Source: Sphingobacteriales bacterium
GTDB lineage: Bacteria > Bacteroidota > Bacteroidia > Chitinophagales > Chitinophagaceae
NCBI GenBank assembly: GCA_900299255.1
Contig: OMJB01000089.1
Location: 1-41,644, forward strand
Length of the DNA: 41,644 nucleotides
Direction of reading: 5' to 3'
Below the pieces are notes generated by a model. The model ran no database searches. It worked only from the letters and a program-made list of their open reading frames with translations, and was not told where the DNA came from. The translations under genes were made by a program, and so were the position numbers. Below are positions 1 through 8,386 of this stretch, piece after piece; within the stretch, counting starts at the first letter, position 1, and each line of letters starts with the position of its first letter.

Positions 1-764
1 GAATCAATTTTGTCCACATCCCCATACATCAGTCCGCAATCGGTAATGGTGGTTAGTCCCTGAGCAAAGCAATTTCTTTGCGCAGCGGTCAGCCATTTTT
101 CATAGTCACTGATCAATGGATTGGGGATGATCTTTGTTACCAGTTCTACCGCATTGTCTATCAGCAGGCCTGTGAGCTTTCCATCTTTGGTTTCAATTTC
201 GCCACCTGCAATTTTTTGCGCGGGCTTAACTCCCGCAAGCTCCAGTGCCTTTGCATTAGCAATAGCAGCATGGCCATCTACCCGCTGCAATAAAACCGGT
301 TTGTCGGCAAACAATTTGTTCAGCTCTGCATTATCTGGATAGGCTCCCCCCGGAAACTTATTCTGATCCCAGCCCCTGCCCCTGATCCAGGCTTCCTGCG
401 GATGATCTTTTGCAAATGCATTGATACGTTCCAATGCCTCATTCCAGTTTTTGCAGTCATACAGGTTCACTTCAAACAATCCACGTCCATAGCCTACAAA
501 ATGAGCATGCGCATCTATAAAACCAGGGTACACCGCTTTGCCCTGTGCGTCTACTATATTCCCGGCATCAAACCGGCCTTTTATTTCGTCATTTTTTCCA
601 ACGGCGACAATTTTACCATCTTTAACAGCAAATGCTTCTGCAACATCAAATGCGCTGTCAACAGTATATACTTTACCGTTGATGAGTATGAGATCTGCCT
701 GCTGCTTTGAGCCGCAGGAACTAATCATTAATGCAAGGCAAATGAAACAAACGATACTGCGCAT
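1..764 (-). CDS. Amidohydrolase family lipoprotein (YtcJ-like), 3' end outside window
   Basis: This gene reads leftward and leaves the window at base 1, so only about the first 254 codons are present. The protein starts MRSIVCFICLALMISSCGS, a lipoprotein signal peptide with the acylated Cys after MISS. Next comes the beta-sandwich of amidohydrolases (LILINGKVYTVD, then AFAVKDGKIVAVG) and the metal-binding strand PGFIDAHAHFVGYGRG, whose His-x-His supplies ligands. Later residues (WIRGRGWDQNKFPGG, LLQRVDGHAAIANA, TTITDCG) are typical of the amidohydrolase-3/YtcJ group of metal-dependent hydrolases. The substrate cannot be told. The ATG at 764-762 is the only one placed correctly for the signal peptide. 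A TATCTTTGC -7 element lies 22 nt upstream. Confidence 0.88.
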   Translation of the reverse strand, partial: MRSIVCFICLALMISSCGSKQQADLILINGKVYTVDSAFDVAEAFAVKDGKIVAVGKNDEIKGRFDAGNIVDAQGKAVYPGFIDAHAHFVGYGRGLFEVNLYDCKNWNEALERINAFAKDHPQEAWIRGRGWDQNKFPGGAYPDNAELNKLFADKPVLLQRVDGHAAIANAKALELAGVKPAQKIAGGEIETKDGKLTGLLIDNAVELVTKIIPNPLISDYEKWLTAAQRNCFAQGLTTITDCGLMYGDVDKID

Positions 765-785
765 AGCTTCCGGTATTTATTCCCG

Positions 786-793
786 CAAAGATA
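786..793 (-). promoter_or_regulatory. Putative -7 element of the amidohydrolase gene
   Basis: Minus-strand TATCTTTG followed by C matches the Bacteroidota sigma-ABfr -7 consensus TAnnTTTG. It lies 21 nt before the ATG. No clear TTG/TTTG -33 box is visible upstream, so the call rests on the -7 element and its position. Confidence 0.45.
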
Positions 794-899
794 CTCATTG
801 CTCATTTGTACTTTGTCATCATAGCAAAAGATGCCCATTCTGCCCACGGTGTTTCAAAATCACACAACCATTCCTTATCTTACTTCCACAATTCAGCAC

Positions 900-3320
900 A
901 TGCACAAACATTTGTTTCTATTATTGCTGTTCATGCCCGTTATCTGCGTGGCTCAGAGAGTACAGCGTATCAAGGGCACAGTTGCAGACAAAGAATCCCG
1001 GGCCGTACTTGCCGGCGTAAGCGTAGTGGTATCAGATCTGAACCCTGTTGTGGGCACTGTCACCGATGCCGATGGCCGCTTTGTAATTGAAAACATTCCG
1101 GTAGGCAAGCATACCGTTACTATTTCTTATCTGGGCTATCAGGGCGCAACGCTTAACGATGTTCTGGTGACCTCTGCTAAAGAAGTAGTACTGTCCGTTG
1201 AACTGGAAGAGTCTGCGGTGAAAATGACAGAGGTTACTGTTTCCCATAAGCGGGAGCACATCAATGATATGGCAGTGGTGAGTACAAAAACATTTGATGT
1301 GCAGGAAACCGAGCGCTATGCTGGCAGCCGCTCTGATCCCGCGCGTATGGCATCCAATTTTGCAGGCACACAGGGGGGAGACGATTCACGCAACGATATT
1401 GTGATACGCGGCAACAGCCCGCAGGGAGTGTTATGGCGCATGGAAGGAGTAGACATTCCCAACCCCAACCACTTCTCCATACCCGGCACCACAGGCGGCC
1501 CGGTGAGTATGATCAACAGTAAAACACTTTCCAACAGCGACTTCTTTATGAGTGCATTTCCGGCAGAATATGGCGATGCAGTTGCAGGAGCGTTTGATGT
1601 GAAACTGAGAAACGGCAACAACGACCGGTATGAGTTTACCGCACAGTTCGGATTCCTGGGCACTGAATTGGCTGCCGAGGGCCCTCTATCGCGCAAGGGA
1701 GGGTCATCGTTCCTGTTTTCTTACAGATACTCTACTCTGGCACTGTTCAAAGGCATGAATATTAAGATAGGCACATCCTCAGTACCCAATTATCAGGATG
1801 CTACTTTTAAAGTAAACCTCCCGGTTGGTAAAAAATCAAACATTGCATTCTTCGGCATAGGTGGGCTCAGCAACATAGACCTCATTGTAAGCACCCTCAA
1901 AACACCGCCCAACGAATTGTATGGCGAAAGTGACCGCGATCAATATTTTACTTCAAATACAGGTGTTCTTGGCGCCACATTCAGCCACACATTCAATCAG
2001 AGTACTTACACAAAATTCACCATTGCCAGAACGGGAAATGATATATACGCCCACCATGATTTTGTATTCAGGGATTCGGCCACCTACCGCCTTGACTCCC
2101 TTAAGAATATTCTTGGATACCGGTTCGTTACAGGCAGCACAGTGGCGCACTGGTTCATCAATAAAAAGTTATCTGCAAAACAGACAGTCCGCTTCGGGAT
2201 TCTTAACAACTACTACATCCTCAACTTCATTGACAGCAGCAGGCAAAATCCACCTTCGCGCATTCCGTGGCAGTACCGCGAAAACTTCAAAGGCAGCACC
2301 GATCTGGTTCAGGCCTATATTCAGTTAAAGTACCGCCCAACCGACAAATTGACTTTAACCGGTGGTATTCATGCCCAGTACCTTACACACAATTCGTCCT
2401 CGGCCATAGAGCCACGTATTGGGATGCGACTGGCATTATCAGAAAAAGATTTTATCACTCTCGGTTACGGGTTGCATAGCCAAATGCAGCCATTATACCA
2501 ATACTTTGCCCACGATACAGCCAGCCCTGCCAATGTAATGAAGAACTATAATGTAGGTTTCACCCGCAGCCACCACATTGTATTGGGTTACGACAAAGTG
2601 TTGTCAAATGACATCCGACTGAAACTGGAAACCTATTATCAATACCTTTTTGAAGTACCCATTGAAACCCGCGCAGGCTCTTCCTATTCTGCACTGGATC
2701 AAGGCTCTGGTTATTCCCGTTATTTCCCCGACACACTTAAAAATAGCGGAACCGGATACAATTACGGGTTGGAGTGTACCATTGAGAAAAAATTCAGCCA
2801 TCATTATTACCTGATGCTCACCGGTTCTTTGTTTGATTCTAAAGCCAAAGGCAATGACGGTGTTTTCAGGAATACAGATTACAACAGCCAGTACGCTGTG
2901 AATTTTCTCGGGGGCTACGAAAAGAAAATTGGCAAATACAGTACGCTAATAGCAGGAGGGAAAGTAACATTTATCGGCGGTAAATTGTACTCACCGGTAG
3001 ATACTGCAGCATCAAACTTTTCGGGAGATGCGGTTGTGATTGATAGCCAGCGCAATACGCTCCAGTTTAAACCTTACTTCAGGGCAGATATTAAACTGGG
3101 TGTAAGGTTCAACTCCAAAAAAGCCACACATGAGATTGCTCTTGACCTGGTTAATATTTTTAACAACAAAAATATATTGTCTCAATCCTACAGTTATGGC
3201 CTCAACCGGCAAACCGGTGGAAAAGACCCGTTCTACTACCAATACCAGTTAGGGTTTTTGCCAATTTTTTATTACCGGCTTGATTTTGGAATGAAAAGGC
3301 GTAGTGCAGCAGCCGAATAA
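900..3320 (+). CDS. TonB-dependent outer-membrane receptor
   Basis: The protein is about 806 aa. The ATG at 900 is chosen because it begins a clean signal peptide (MHKHLFLLLLFMPVICVAQ); an in-frame ATG at 831 would add 23 residues with no signal character. After the signal comes a carboxypeptidase-regulatory-like beta-sandwich (IKGTVADKESRAVLAGVSV, then GTVTDADGRFVIENIPVG and SYLGYQ), then a plug domain (ARMASNFAGTQGGDDSRN, IVIRGNSPQGVLWRMEGVDI). The rest is a beta-barrel rich in alternating aromatic strands, with an aromatic last strand (FYYRLDFGMKRR). Such receptors import siderophores, cofactors or oligomers across the outer membrane with TonB energy. No SusD partner lies next to it, so a SusC role is unlikely. 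The ligand is unknown; FeoB, an iron transporter, is 1.6 kb downstream but separated by other genes. Confidence 0.9.
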   Translation: MHKHLFLLLLFMPVICVAQRVQRIKGTVADKESRAVLAGVSVVVSDLNPVVGTVTDADGRFVIENIPVGKHTVTISYLGYQGATLNDVLVTSAKEVVLSVELEESAVKMTEVTVSHKREHINDMAVVSTKTFDVQETERYAGSRSDPARMASNFAGTQGGDDSRNDIVIRGNSPQGVLWRMEGVDIPNPNHFSIPGTTGGPVSMINSKTLSNSDFFMSAFPAEYGDAVAGAFDVKLRNGNNDRYEFTAQFGFLGTELAAEGPLSRKGGSSFLFSYRYSTLALFKGMNIKIGTSSVPNYQDATFKVNLPVGKKSNIAFFGIGGLSNIDLIVSTLKTPPNELYGESDRDQYFTSNTGVLGATFSHTFNQSTYTKFTIARTGNDIYAHHDFVFRDSATYRLDSLKNILGYRFVTGSTVAHWFINKKLSAKQTVRFGILNNYYILNFIDSSRQNPPSRIPWQYRENFKGSTDLVQAYIQLKYRPTDKLTLTGGIHAQYLTHNSSSAIEPRIGMRLALSEKDFITLGYGLHSQMQPLYQYFAHDTASPANVMKNYNVGFTRSHHIVLGYDKVLSNDIRLKLETYYQYLFEVPIETRAGSSYSALDQGSGYSRYFPDTLKNSGTGYNYGLECTIEKKFSHHYYLMLTGSLFDSKAKGNDGVFRNTDYNSQYAVNFLGGYEKKIGKYSTLIAGGKVTFIGGKLYSPVDTAASNFSGDAVVIDSQRNTLQFKPYFRADIKLGVRFNSKKATHEIALDLVNIFNNKNILSQSYSYGLNRQTGGKDPFYYQYQLGFLPIFYYRLDFGMKRRSAAAE

Positions 3321-3342
3321 AACAAGTTTATCAATTTCAAAT

Positions 3343-3350
3343 TACCTTTG
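3343..3350 (+). promoter_or_regulatory. Putative -7 element directly before paaG-like gene
   Basis: TACCTTTG matches TAnnTTTG and ends only 4 nt before the ATG at 3355. Transcription would start at or very near the start codon, giving a leaderless mRNA. No convincing -33 TTG is present. Confidence 0.45.
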
Positions 3351-3354
3351 AGTT

Positions 3355-4131
3355 ATGAGTACTGTGCTTTTTACAAAAGAAAACGGAGTTGGGTATATAT
3401 CCCTCAACCGCCCGGAGAAATACAACAGCTACAACCGCGATATGGCACTGGCTTTGCAGGGCTATCTTGATGAGTGTGAAAAAGATGATGAGATACGTTG
3501 TATATATCTTACAGGCGAAGGCAAGGGTTTCTGCTCAGGTCAGGACCTCTCAGAAGCAACCAACCCTACACCCGAGGAGTTTGGACAGATTGTAGAAGAA
3601 AACTATAACCCAACCATTCTTCGCCTTCGCAATATCGAAAAACCTGTTATTGCGGCGGTAAACGGGGTTGCTGCAGGTGCAGGTGCAAACATTGCATTGG
3701 CATGTGATATTGTGGTAGCCACCGCAAGTGCCTCTTTTATACAGGCGTTCAGCAAAATAGGTTTAATCCCTGATAGTGGTGGCACATATATGTTGCCCAG
3801 ATTGGTAGGTATGCAGCGCGCGGCAGCCCTTACCATGACCGGCGATAAAGTAATGGCTGCCGACGCAGTGGCAATGGGCATGATCTATAAATGCTTCGCA
3901 GATGAGACCTTTAAGGAAGAAAGCAGAAAGATGGCAGAGAATCTGGCGCAAATGCCTACTAAAGGAATTGGGCTAACAAAGAGGCTGCTCAACCAATCAT
4001 ACAGCAACGATCTGAACCAACAGCTGGCGGCTGAGAAAACAACTCAGATGGAAGCTGGGAGCACCTATGATTTCAGAGAAGGGGTACAAGCATTTCTCGA
4101 GAAGAGAAAACCTGTATTCAAAGGTTGCTAG
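3355..4131 (+). CDS. paaG: Enoyl-CoA hydratase/isomerase family protein, PaaG-like
   Basis: The protein is 258 aa, full length for the crotonase fold. The oxyanion-hole segments are visible: GKGFCSGQDLSE (about residues 61-72) and NGVAAGAGANIALACDIV (about 103-120). The sequence FSKIGLIPDSGGTYMLPRLVG carries the Asp expected of PaaG rather than the second Glu of enoyl-CoA hydratases, and the C-terminus YDFREGVQAFLEKRKPVFKG is also PaaG-like. PaaG isomerises ring-1,2-epoxyphenylacetyl-CoA to the oxepin form in aerobic phenylacetate breakdown. No other paa gene is in the window, so the phenylacetate role is inferred from sequence only; a general enoyl-CoA isomerase is the alternative. It follows the TonB receptor by 34 nt but seems to carry its own -7 element. 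Confidence 0.82.
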   Translation: MSTVLFTKENGVGYISLNRPEKYNSYNRDMALALQGYLDECEKDDEIRCIYLTGEGKGFCSGQDLSEATNPTPEEFGQIVEENYNPTILRLRNIEKPVIAAVNGVAAGAGANIALACDIVVATASASFIQAFSKIGLIPDSGGTYMLPRLVGMQRAAALTMTGDKVMAADAVAMGMIYKCFADETFKEESRKMAENLAQMPTKGIGLTKRLLNQSYSNDLNQQLAAEKTTQMEAGSTYDFREGVQAFLEKRKPVFKGC

Positions 4132-4163
4132 CACTTTTTATTGGCGCTATAAATGTAACAAGG

Positions 4164-4673
4164 CTAGAGCTTAGTCATTGTCAGCGTACAACTGCTAATA
4201 GGCCCACCTGCTGAATAGACAGCAAACGGCATGGTGATAACGCCATTTACAAATTTACCGTTGGCACTTATCCCTGAGCCCACTGAAGCTGGTGTTATTT
4301 TCATATTTCCTGCGGAGTCTATAGTTGCAACCTCAGTTATGTTACCATTGTCAAAATTGGAAATACTTACCGTATAGCCACTGTTGGTAACTGATTTTGT
4401 GATAACACTTTTCCATTCCGTTGTATCGGCAACCACAGGGCTGCAACCCGACCTTTTGCATGTGTAAGTACCCACCAGATTATCCGTCCAGCCAGTCTCA
4501 CAACTGCTGCCGGAATACCCGGTAGGGCAAACACACTTATCTCCGCTACAGGTTGCTCCGTTCTGGCAGGTATTTCCACCACACTTTGATTTACTGCATC
4601 CCGAATAAACGATTACGCCTGCCGAAATAATCAGCAGCAAAAAGCCTATAAGTATCCTGTTTGTTTTTTTCAA
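4164..4673 (-). CDS. EGF-like domain lipoprotein, unknown function
   Basis: The protein is 169 aa. The N-terminus MKKTNRILIGFLLLIISAG followed by VIVYSGCSK is a lipoprotein signal with Cys near residue 25. Directly after it sits one EGF-like module with six cysteines (CGGNTCQNGATC, CVCPTGYSGSSCE). The remaining 110 residues form an unrecognised beta-rich domain with Ser/Thr-rich strands and a C-terminal SSCTLTMTKL, resembling the small lipocalin-like calycins common in Bacteroidota lipoproteins. The start codon is TTG at 4673-4671: no ATG or GTG precedes the signal peptide before the in-frame stop at 4685-4683. It is convergent with the PaaG-like gene, 32 nt between stops. Probably surface or periplasm exposed. 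Confidence 0.72.
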   Translation of the reverse strand: MKKTNRILIGFLLLIISAGVIVYSGCSKSKCGGNTCQNGATCSGDKCVCPTGYSGSSCETGWTDNLVGTYTCKRSGCSPVVADTTEWKSVITKSVTNSGYTVSISNFDNGNITEVATIDSAGNMKITPASVGSGISANGKFVNGVITMPFAVYSAGGPISSCTLTMTKL

Positions 4674-4967
4674 TGTGCTTTGTTATTATTTGAAAAATAG
4701 CTGTGTAAAATTAAGGTTTAGCTTTGTTTTAGTAAGATTGCCTGCTTTATTTAACAAAACATTGCACATACCCGAAATCTGTACGCCCCATATTCGATTC
4801 AATATTACTGGTTTTCATAATCAGGAATAATTATGGCCAAATCCTGCGGCCCTGACACCAACCCCAATTACTAAGTGTAAATTTGCAGGCAGATTTAGAG
4901 TGAACAAATTCTGAGTGGCGCCAGCATCAGCCTTTCAGGAGCAGGAATAATATTTTTCAAAAGCTAC
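4674..4967. other. Intergenic region between divergent EGF lipoprotein and feoB
   Basis: This 294-nt divergent spacer has no credible ORF. Two plus-strand matches to TAnnTTTG occur: TAGCTTTG at 4719-4726 and TAAATTTG at 4878-4885. The second is nearer to feoB and listed separately. I see no clear Fur-type palindrome by eye. Confidence 0.5.
4878..4885 (+). promoter_or_regulatory. Putative -7 element of feoB
   Basis: TAAATTTG followed by C matches TAnnTTTG and would leave a leader of about 80 nt before the feoB ATG. No convincing -33 box was found. Confidence 0.35.
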
Positions 4968-7085
4968 ATGCCTCGTACATATACAATAGCCCTGGTTGGC
5001 AACCCTAACAGCGGTAAAAGCTCGCTGTTCAATGTGCTGACAGGGCTAAATCAGAAAGTCGGCAATTTTCCGGGTGTAACGGTTGATAAAAAAACAGGCA
5101 TTGCACGTATTACTGAAGCCTTGTCGGCTCACATTATTGATCTGCCAGGCACTTATAGCCTTTACCCCAAAAGTGCAGATGAGCAGGTTACCTACGAAGT
5201 GCTACTGAATCAGAAAAGTACCGACAGGCCTGATCTTATAGTTGTGATTGCCGACGCCTCTAACCTGAAGCGCAATCTGTTATTCTGTACCCAGATCATA
5301 GACCTTAAGATACCGGTAATCATTGCGCTGACAATGATGGACATTGCAAGGCAAAAAGGCATTACCATTGACAGTGCAGGATTGCGAAGTGCCATGGGCG
5401 TTCCTGTGGTAGCTATTAACCCAAGAAAAAACAAAGGTATTGGCCGCCTGAAAAAAGCCATTTCAGATATGCACGGCCTGGCCAAGCCACCCGCATCTGA
5501 TTTTATGGAGCTCCATTCCTTTACCGGTGAATGGCTGAGCGAAATAAAAGAACTATGCAGCCTTGAAAGCAATTACGCTGCACTGCATATCGCCTGTAAC
5601 TACCTTGAACTGAGATACATTAGTGCAGCACAGCGGATAAGGATTGCCGCCATATTGGGGGAAAGTGGTTTCCAGAAATCAAAGGTGCAGGCCGAAGAGA
5701 TTATGCAGCGTTACAAACGCATAGAGTCTGTAATGAAGCTTTGTGTGGTACAAGAGAGCCCCATGAAACGCATGGTTGCCAGCGAGAAAATAGATAAGTT
5801 CCTGCTGCACCCTGTTTGGGGCAACCTCACGTTATTCGCAGTGCTGTTCCTGTTATTCCAGAGTATCTTCTGGCTGGCGCGCTACCCTATGGACTGGATG
5901 CAGCAGGGGTTTGCATCGCTAGGCAGCCTGCTCAATACTATTTTGCCCAATGGCCTGCTTAGCGACCTGCTCGTAAACGGTGTTGTTGCCGGTGTAAGCG
6001 GCGTGGCGGTGTTCGTGCCGCAGATTATGATTCTTTTCGGGCTTATTACCGTACTCGAAGACAGCGGCTATATGGCACGAATCAGCTTCCTCACGGACCG
6101 TATCATGCGTAGTGCCGGGCTTAATGGCAGGTCTGTAATGCCGCTCATAAGCGGCATGGCATGTGCAGTACCTGCTATAATGGCAGCAAGGACTATTCAA
6201 AACAAAAAGGAACGCCTTATCACCATTCTGGTAACACCATTAATGAGCTGCTCCGCCAGGCTGCCAGTGTATACCATCCTTATTTCGCTGGTAATACCAG
6301 ACAGGTTGATCCTTGGGCTGTTTAGCCTGCAGGGGTTTGTATTAATGGGCCTCTACCTGCTGGGCTTCTTCATGGCGCTGGTAGTAGCAAAGGTGATGAG
6401 CTTTATTGTCAAAAATAAAGGCCGCACTTTCTTCCTGATGGAGCTGCCGGTTTACCGCACACCCAGGTGGAAAAACGTAGGTATCACTATGATCGAAAAA
6501 GGAAAAATATTTATCAGGGATGTTGGCAAAGTTATTTTAGTACTTGCGCTCGTACTTTGGGGTTTAGCAGCATTCGGCCCGCCTGCCCGTATGAAGGCAG
6601 TGGAAGAAAAGTACGCAACACTTGCACAGCAACACCCCCAACAGGCTGAACAACTGGGCCACCTGCGTGCCGCCGAAAAACTGGAAAACTCATTTGCCGG
6701 AATGCTTGGCCATGCCATTGAACCCGCAATACGGCCTCTGGGGTTTGACTGGAAGATTGGCATTGCACTAATTACATCTTTCGCCGCACGCGAGGTTTTT
6801 GTAGGCACTATGGCTACCCTGTATAGTGTAGGAGATGTAGCAGCAGGCAAGTCTACCCTTACCCAGAAAATGAAAGAGGCAAAAAAGGAAGATGGCAGGC
6901 CGGTTTACTCGCTGGCTGCAGGCTTGTCCCTGCTTATTTTTTACGTATTTGCCATGCAATGCATGAGTACCCTTGCAGTAGTAAAACGCGAAACCAACAG
7001 CTGGAAGTACCCGGCCATTCAGTTTGTATACATGTTTGGTATTGCCTACTTATGTTCGTTTATTATCTACCGGTTATTCATGTAA
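4968..7085 (+). CDS. feoB: Ferrous iron transporter FeoB
   Basis: The protein is 705 aa, normal length. FeoB couples GTP binding in a cytoplasmic G domain to Fe(II) uptake through the inner membrane. G1 is GNPNSGKSS (about residues 11-19), switch I contains VGNFPGVTVDKKTG, and G3 is DLPGTYSLYP. G4 reads T122-M-M-D125 where the family norm is NxxD. The helical GDI-like domain follows (about 200-280), then the two gate repeats, including SGYMARISFLTDRIMRSAGLNGRS and PLISGMACAVPAIMAART with its conserved Cys, and a second gate near TSFAAREVFVGTMATLY. The C-terminus ends in two membrane helices. No feoA gene or fused FeoA domain is visible. Its stop overlaps the stop of the convergent downstream gene by 8 nt. 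Confidence 0.96.
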   Translation: MPRTYTIALVGNPNSGKSSLFNVLTGLNQKVGNFPGVTVDKKTGIARITEALSAHIIDLPGTYSLYPKSADEQVTYEVLLNQKSTDRPDLIVVIADASNLKRNLLFCTQIIDLKIPVIIALTMMDIARQKGITIDSAGLRSAMGVPVVAINPRKNKGIGRLKKAISDMHGLAKPPASDFMELHSFTGEWLSEIKELCSLESNYAALHIACNYLELRYISAAQRIRIAAILGESGFQKSKVQAEEIMQRYKRIESVMKLCVVQESPMKRMVASEKIDKFLLHPVWGNLTLFAVLFLLFQSIFWLARYPMDWMQQGFASLGSLLNTILPNGLLSDLLVNGVVAGVSGVAVFVPQIMILFGLITVLEDSGYMARISFLTDRIMRSAGLNGRSVMPLISGMACAVPAIMAARTIQNKKERLITILVTPLMSCSARLPVYTILISLVIPDRLILGLFSLQGFVLMGLYLLGFFMALVVAKVMSFIVKNKGRTFFLMELPVYRTPRWKNVGITMIEKGKIFIRDVGKVILVLALVLWGLAAFGPPARMKAVEEKYATLAQQHPQQAEQLGHLRAAEKLENSFAGMLGHAIEPAIRPLGFDWKIGIALITSFAAREVFVGTMATLYSVGDVAAGKSTLTQKMKEAKKEDGRPVYSLAAGLSLLIFYVFAMQCMSTLAVVKRETNSWKYPAIQFVYMFGIAYLCSFIIYRLFM

Positions 7086-8319
7086 CCGGAGCTGCTGCAT
7101 CCGGAACTGCACGGTAACACTTATATAGTTTATAGCTTAGATCGGCAAGTACAAATGCCGTAAGCGCTGCCAGGAACTTAAAATCAAATATCAGCGTTTC
7201 ATAATTCGGCAGGTGAAAATGCTGCATGGATACTTCCAGTGTAAGGAAATACATGATACTGAATACTGCATACGATGCAAACCTGCCTGTATAAAAAGCA
7301 TAAGCAGTAATAAAAATAAAAGCCGGCTGGCAGTATCGTTCATGTATCTCCGTATTTACAAAATAGAACAGCAAATACAGCACGGCGCATGTCAGCCATA
7401 TCGTTTCCCTTCCGGGCCGATACATTTCATTGCCTGTTTTCCATCGCTTATACAGTAACAGCATCATCGGCAACAATGCAAAAAAAGAGGTGCCAAAAAA
7501 CAAAAGCAACCCGGCCGTTTTATACGAAAGCCCGAGTAACCACGGTTTCGTATCGTCAGCATATATAAGGTAGCCCTTCACTAACCAGTGCCACATATTC
7601 GATGCCTTTATTGACACTGAATGAAACTTGCCGAACGAATCCGTTGCAATAGCATAGATCTGATGCAGCCCGAAATTGCCTCTGGTAAAAGGCACCAACA
7701 GCATCACTTGCACCGCTATTGTAGCCAATACCGGAACAAACAATGTTGCCAACTTCTGTTCGCGTTTAATATTGCTCAGGAATAGTAAACCCCACATCGG
7801 CACTATCACAATTGACTGTATCTTAAAATTAAATGCAATTACAAGAAAGATAGTGCTGAGCAAATTATTCTGTTTATAGCCATAATAAATGCTCATAAAA
7901 ACCAGAGCAGAGAGGATGCCATCTACCTGCCCCCAAATGATGGAATCATAAACATACCCCACATTCAGCATTGACACCACCAAGAGCGCGAAAAATGCCA
8001 CCTTTTTATCAATCCATTTATAAACGTACCAAATCCCCGCAAAATCAAACAAAAGCGTAAAGCACCGCAGCATAGAAATATGATCTGCAATACCTTGGTC
8101 TGTACCCATTATTTTACCAAACAGCCAAAGTATGTATTGGTATACCGGCATGTAATCGGTTGCTCCGTAGGCATTTCTCAGCCCATTCTGATGAATGTAT
8201 ATTGCCCAAGCCTGAAAACCAGTACGCACATCAAATTCCATACCCGGCAGATATGGAAGCATAGTCATCAGAAACAAAAACAGCAGAATTGGAACAGCTA
8301 TATTCAGGTACCGGTTCAT
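7078..8319 (-). CDS. Polytopic membrane protein, GT-C glycosyltransferase-like
   Basis: The ATG at 8319 (MNRYLNIAVPILLFLFL) gives 413 aa. A longer reading from 8403 would run through the coxA terminator hairpin, so it is rejected. About ten hydrophobic helices are visible. The first external loop has an acidic motif (PGMEFDVRTGFQAW), and a later segment reads SIIWGQVDGILSAL followed by FNFKIQSIVIVPMW. This pattern resembles GT-C enzymes of the GT39/GT87 mannosyltransferase type, which use polyprenyl-phosphate sugars. The exact family, donor and acceptor are not recognisable. It lies 67 nt downstream of coxA, beyond a strong terminator, so it probably has separate transcription. Its stop overlaps the convergent feoB stop. 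Confidence 0.65.
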   Translation of the reverse strand: MNRYLNIAVPILLFLFLMTMLPYLPGMEFDVRTGFQAWAIYIHQNGLRNAYGATDYMPVYQYILWLFGKIMGTDQGIADHISMLRCFTLLFDFAGIWYVYKWIDKKVAFFALLVVSMLNVGYVYDSIIWGQVDGILSALVFMSIYYGYKQNNLLSTIFLVIAFNFKIQSIVIVPMWGLLFLSNIKREQKLATLFVPVLATIAVQVMLLVPFTRGNFGLHQIYAIATDSFGKFHSVSIKASNMWHWLVKGYLIYADDTKPWLLGLSYKTAGLLLFFGTSFFALLPMMLLLYKRWKTGNEMYRPGRETIWLTCAVLYLLFYFVNTEIHERYCQPAFIFITAYAFYTGRFASYAVFSIMYFLTLEVSMQHFHLPNYETLIFDFKFLAALTAFVLADLSYKLYKCYRAVPDAAAPVT

Positions 8320-8334
8320 GTATTGGCTAAAATT

Positions 8335-8364
8335 AAAAAAACTCAACCAAGGTTGAGTTTTTTT
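8335..8364 (-). terminator. Intrinsic terminator of the act-cox operon
   Basis: A perfect inverted repeat (ACTCAACC, 2-nt loop, GGTTGAGT) is flanked by an A run on one side and a T run on the other, so it can work in both directions. It lies 23 nt after the coxA stop codon and ends the long respiratory operon. Confidence 0.85.
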
Positions 8365-8386
8365 ATCAGTTAATATGTTGGTTTGA

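Noticed and set aside
402-710. Plus-strand ORFs of 100-160 codons between 400 and 1020
   Set aside because: They are antisense shadows of the partial amidohydrolase gene, whose minus frame has a lipobox and metal-binding motif.
3355-4131. A phenylacetate degradation cluster around the PaaG-like gene
   Set aside because: No other paa gene is present in the flanking 4 kb on either side.
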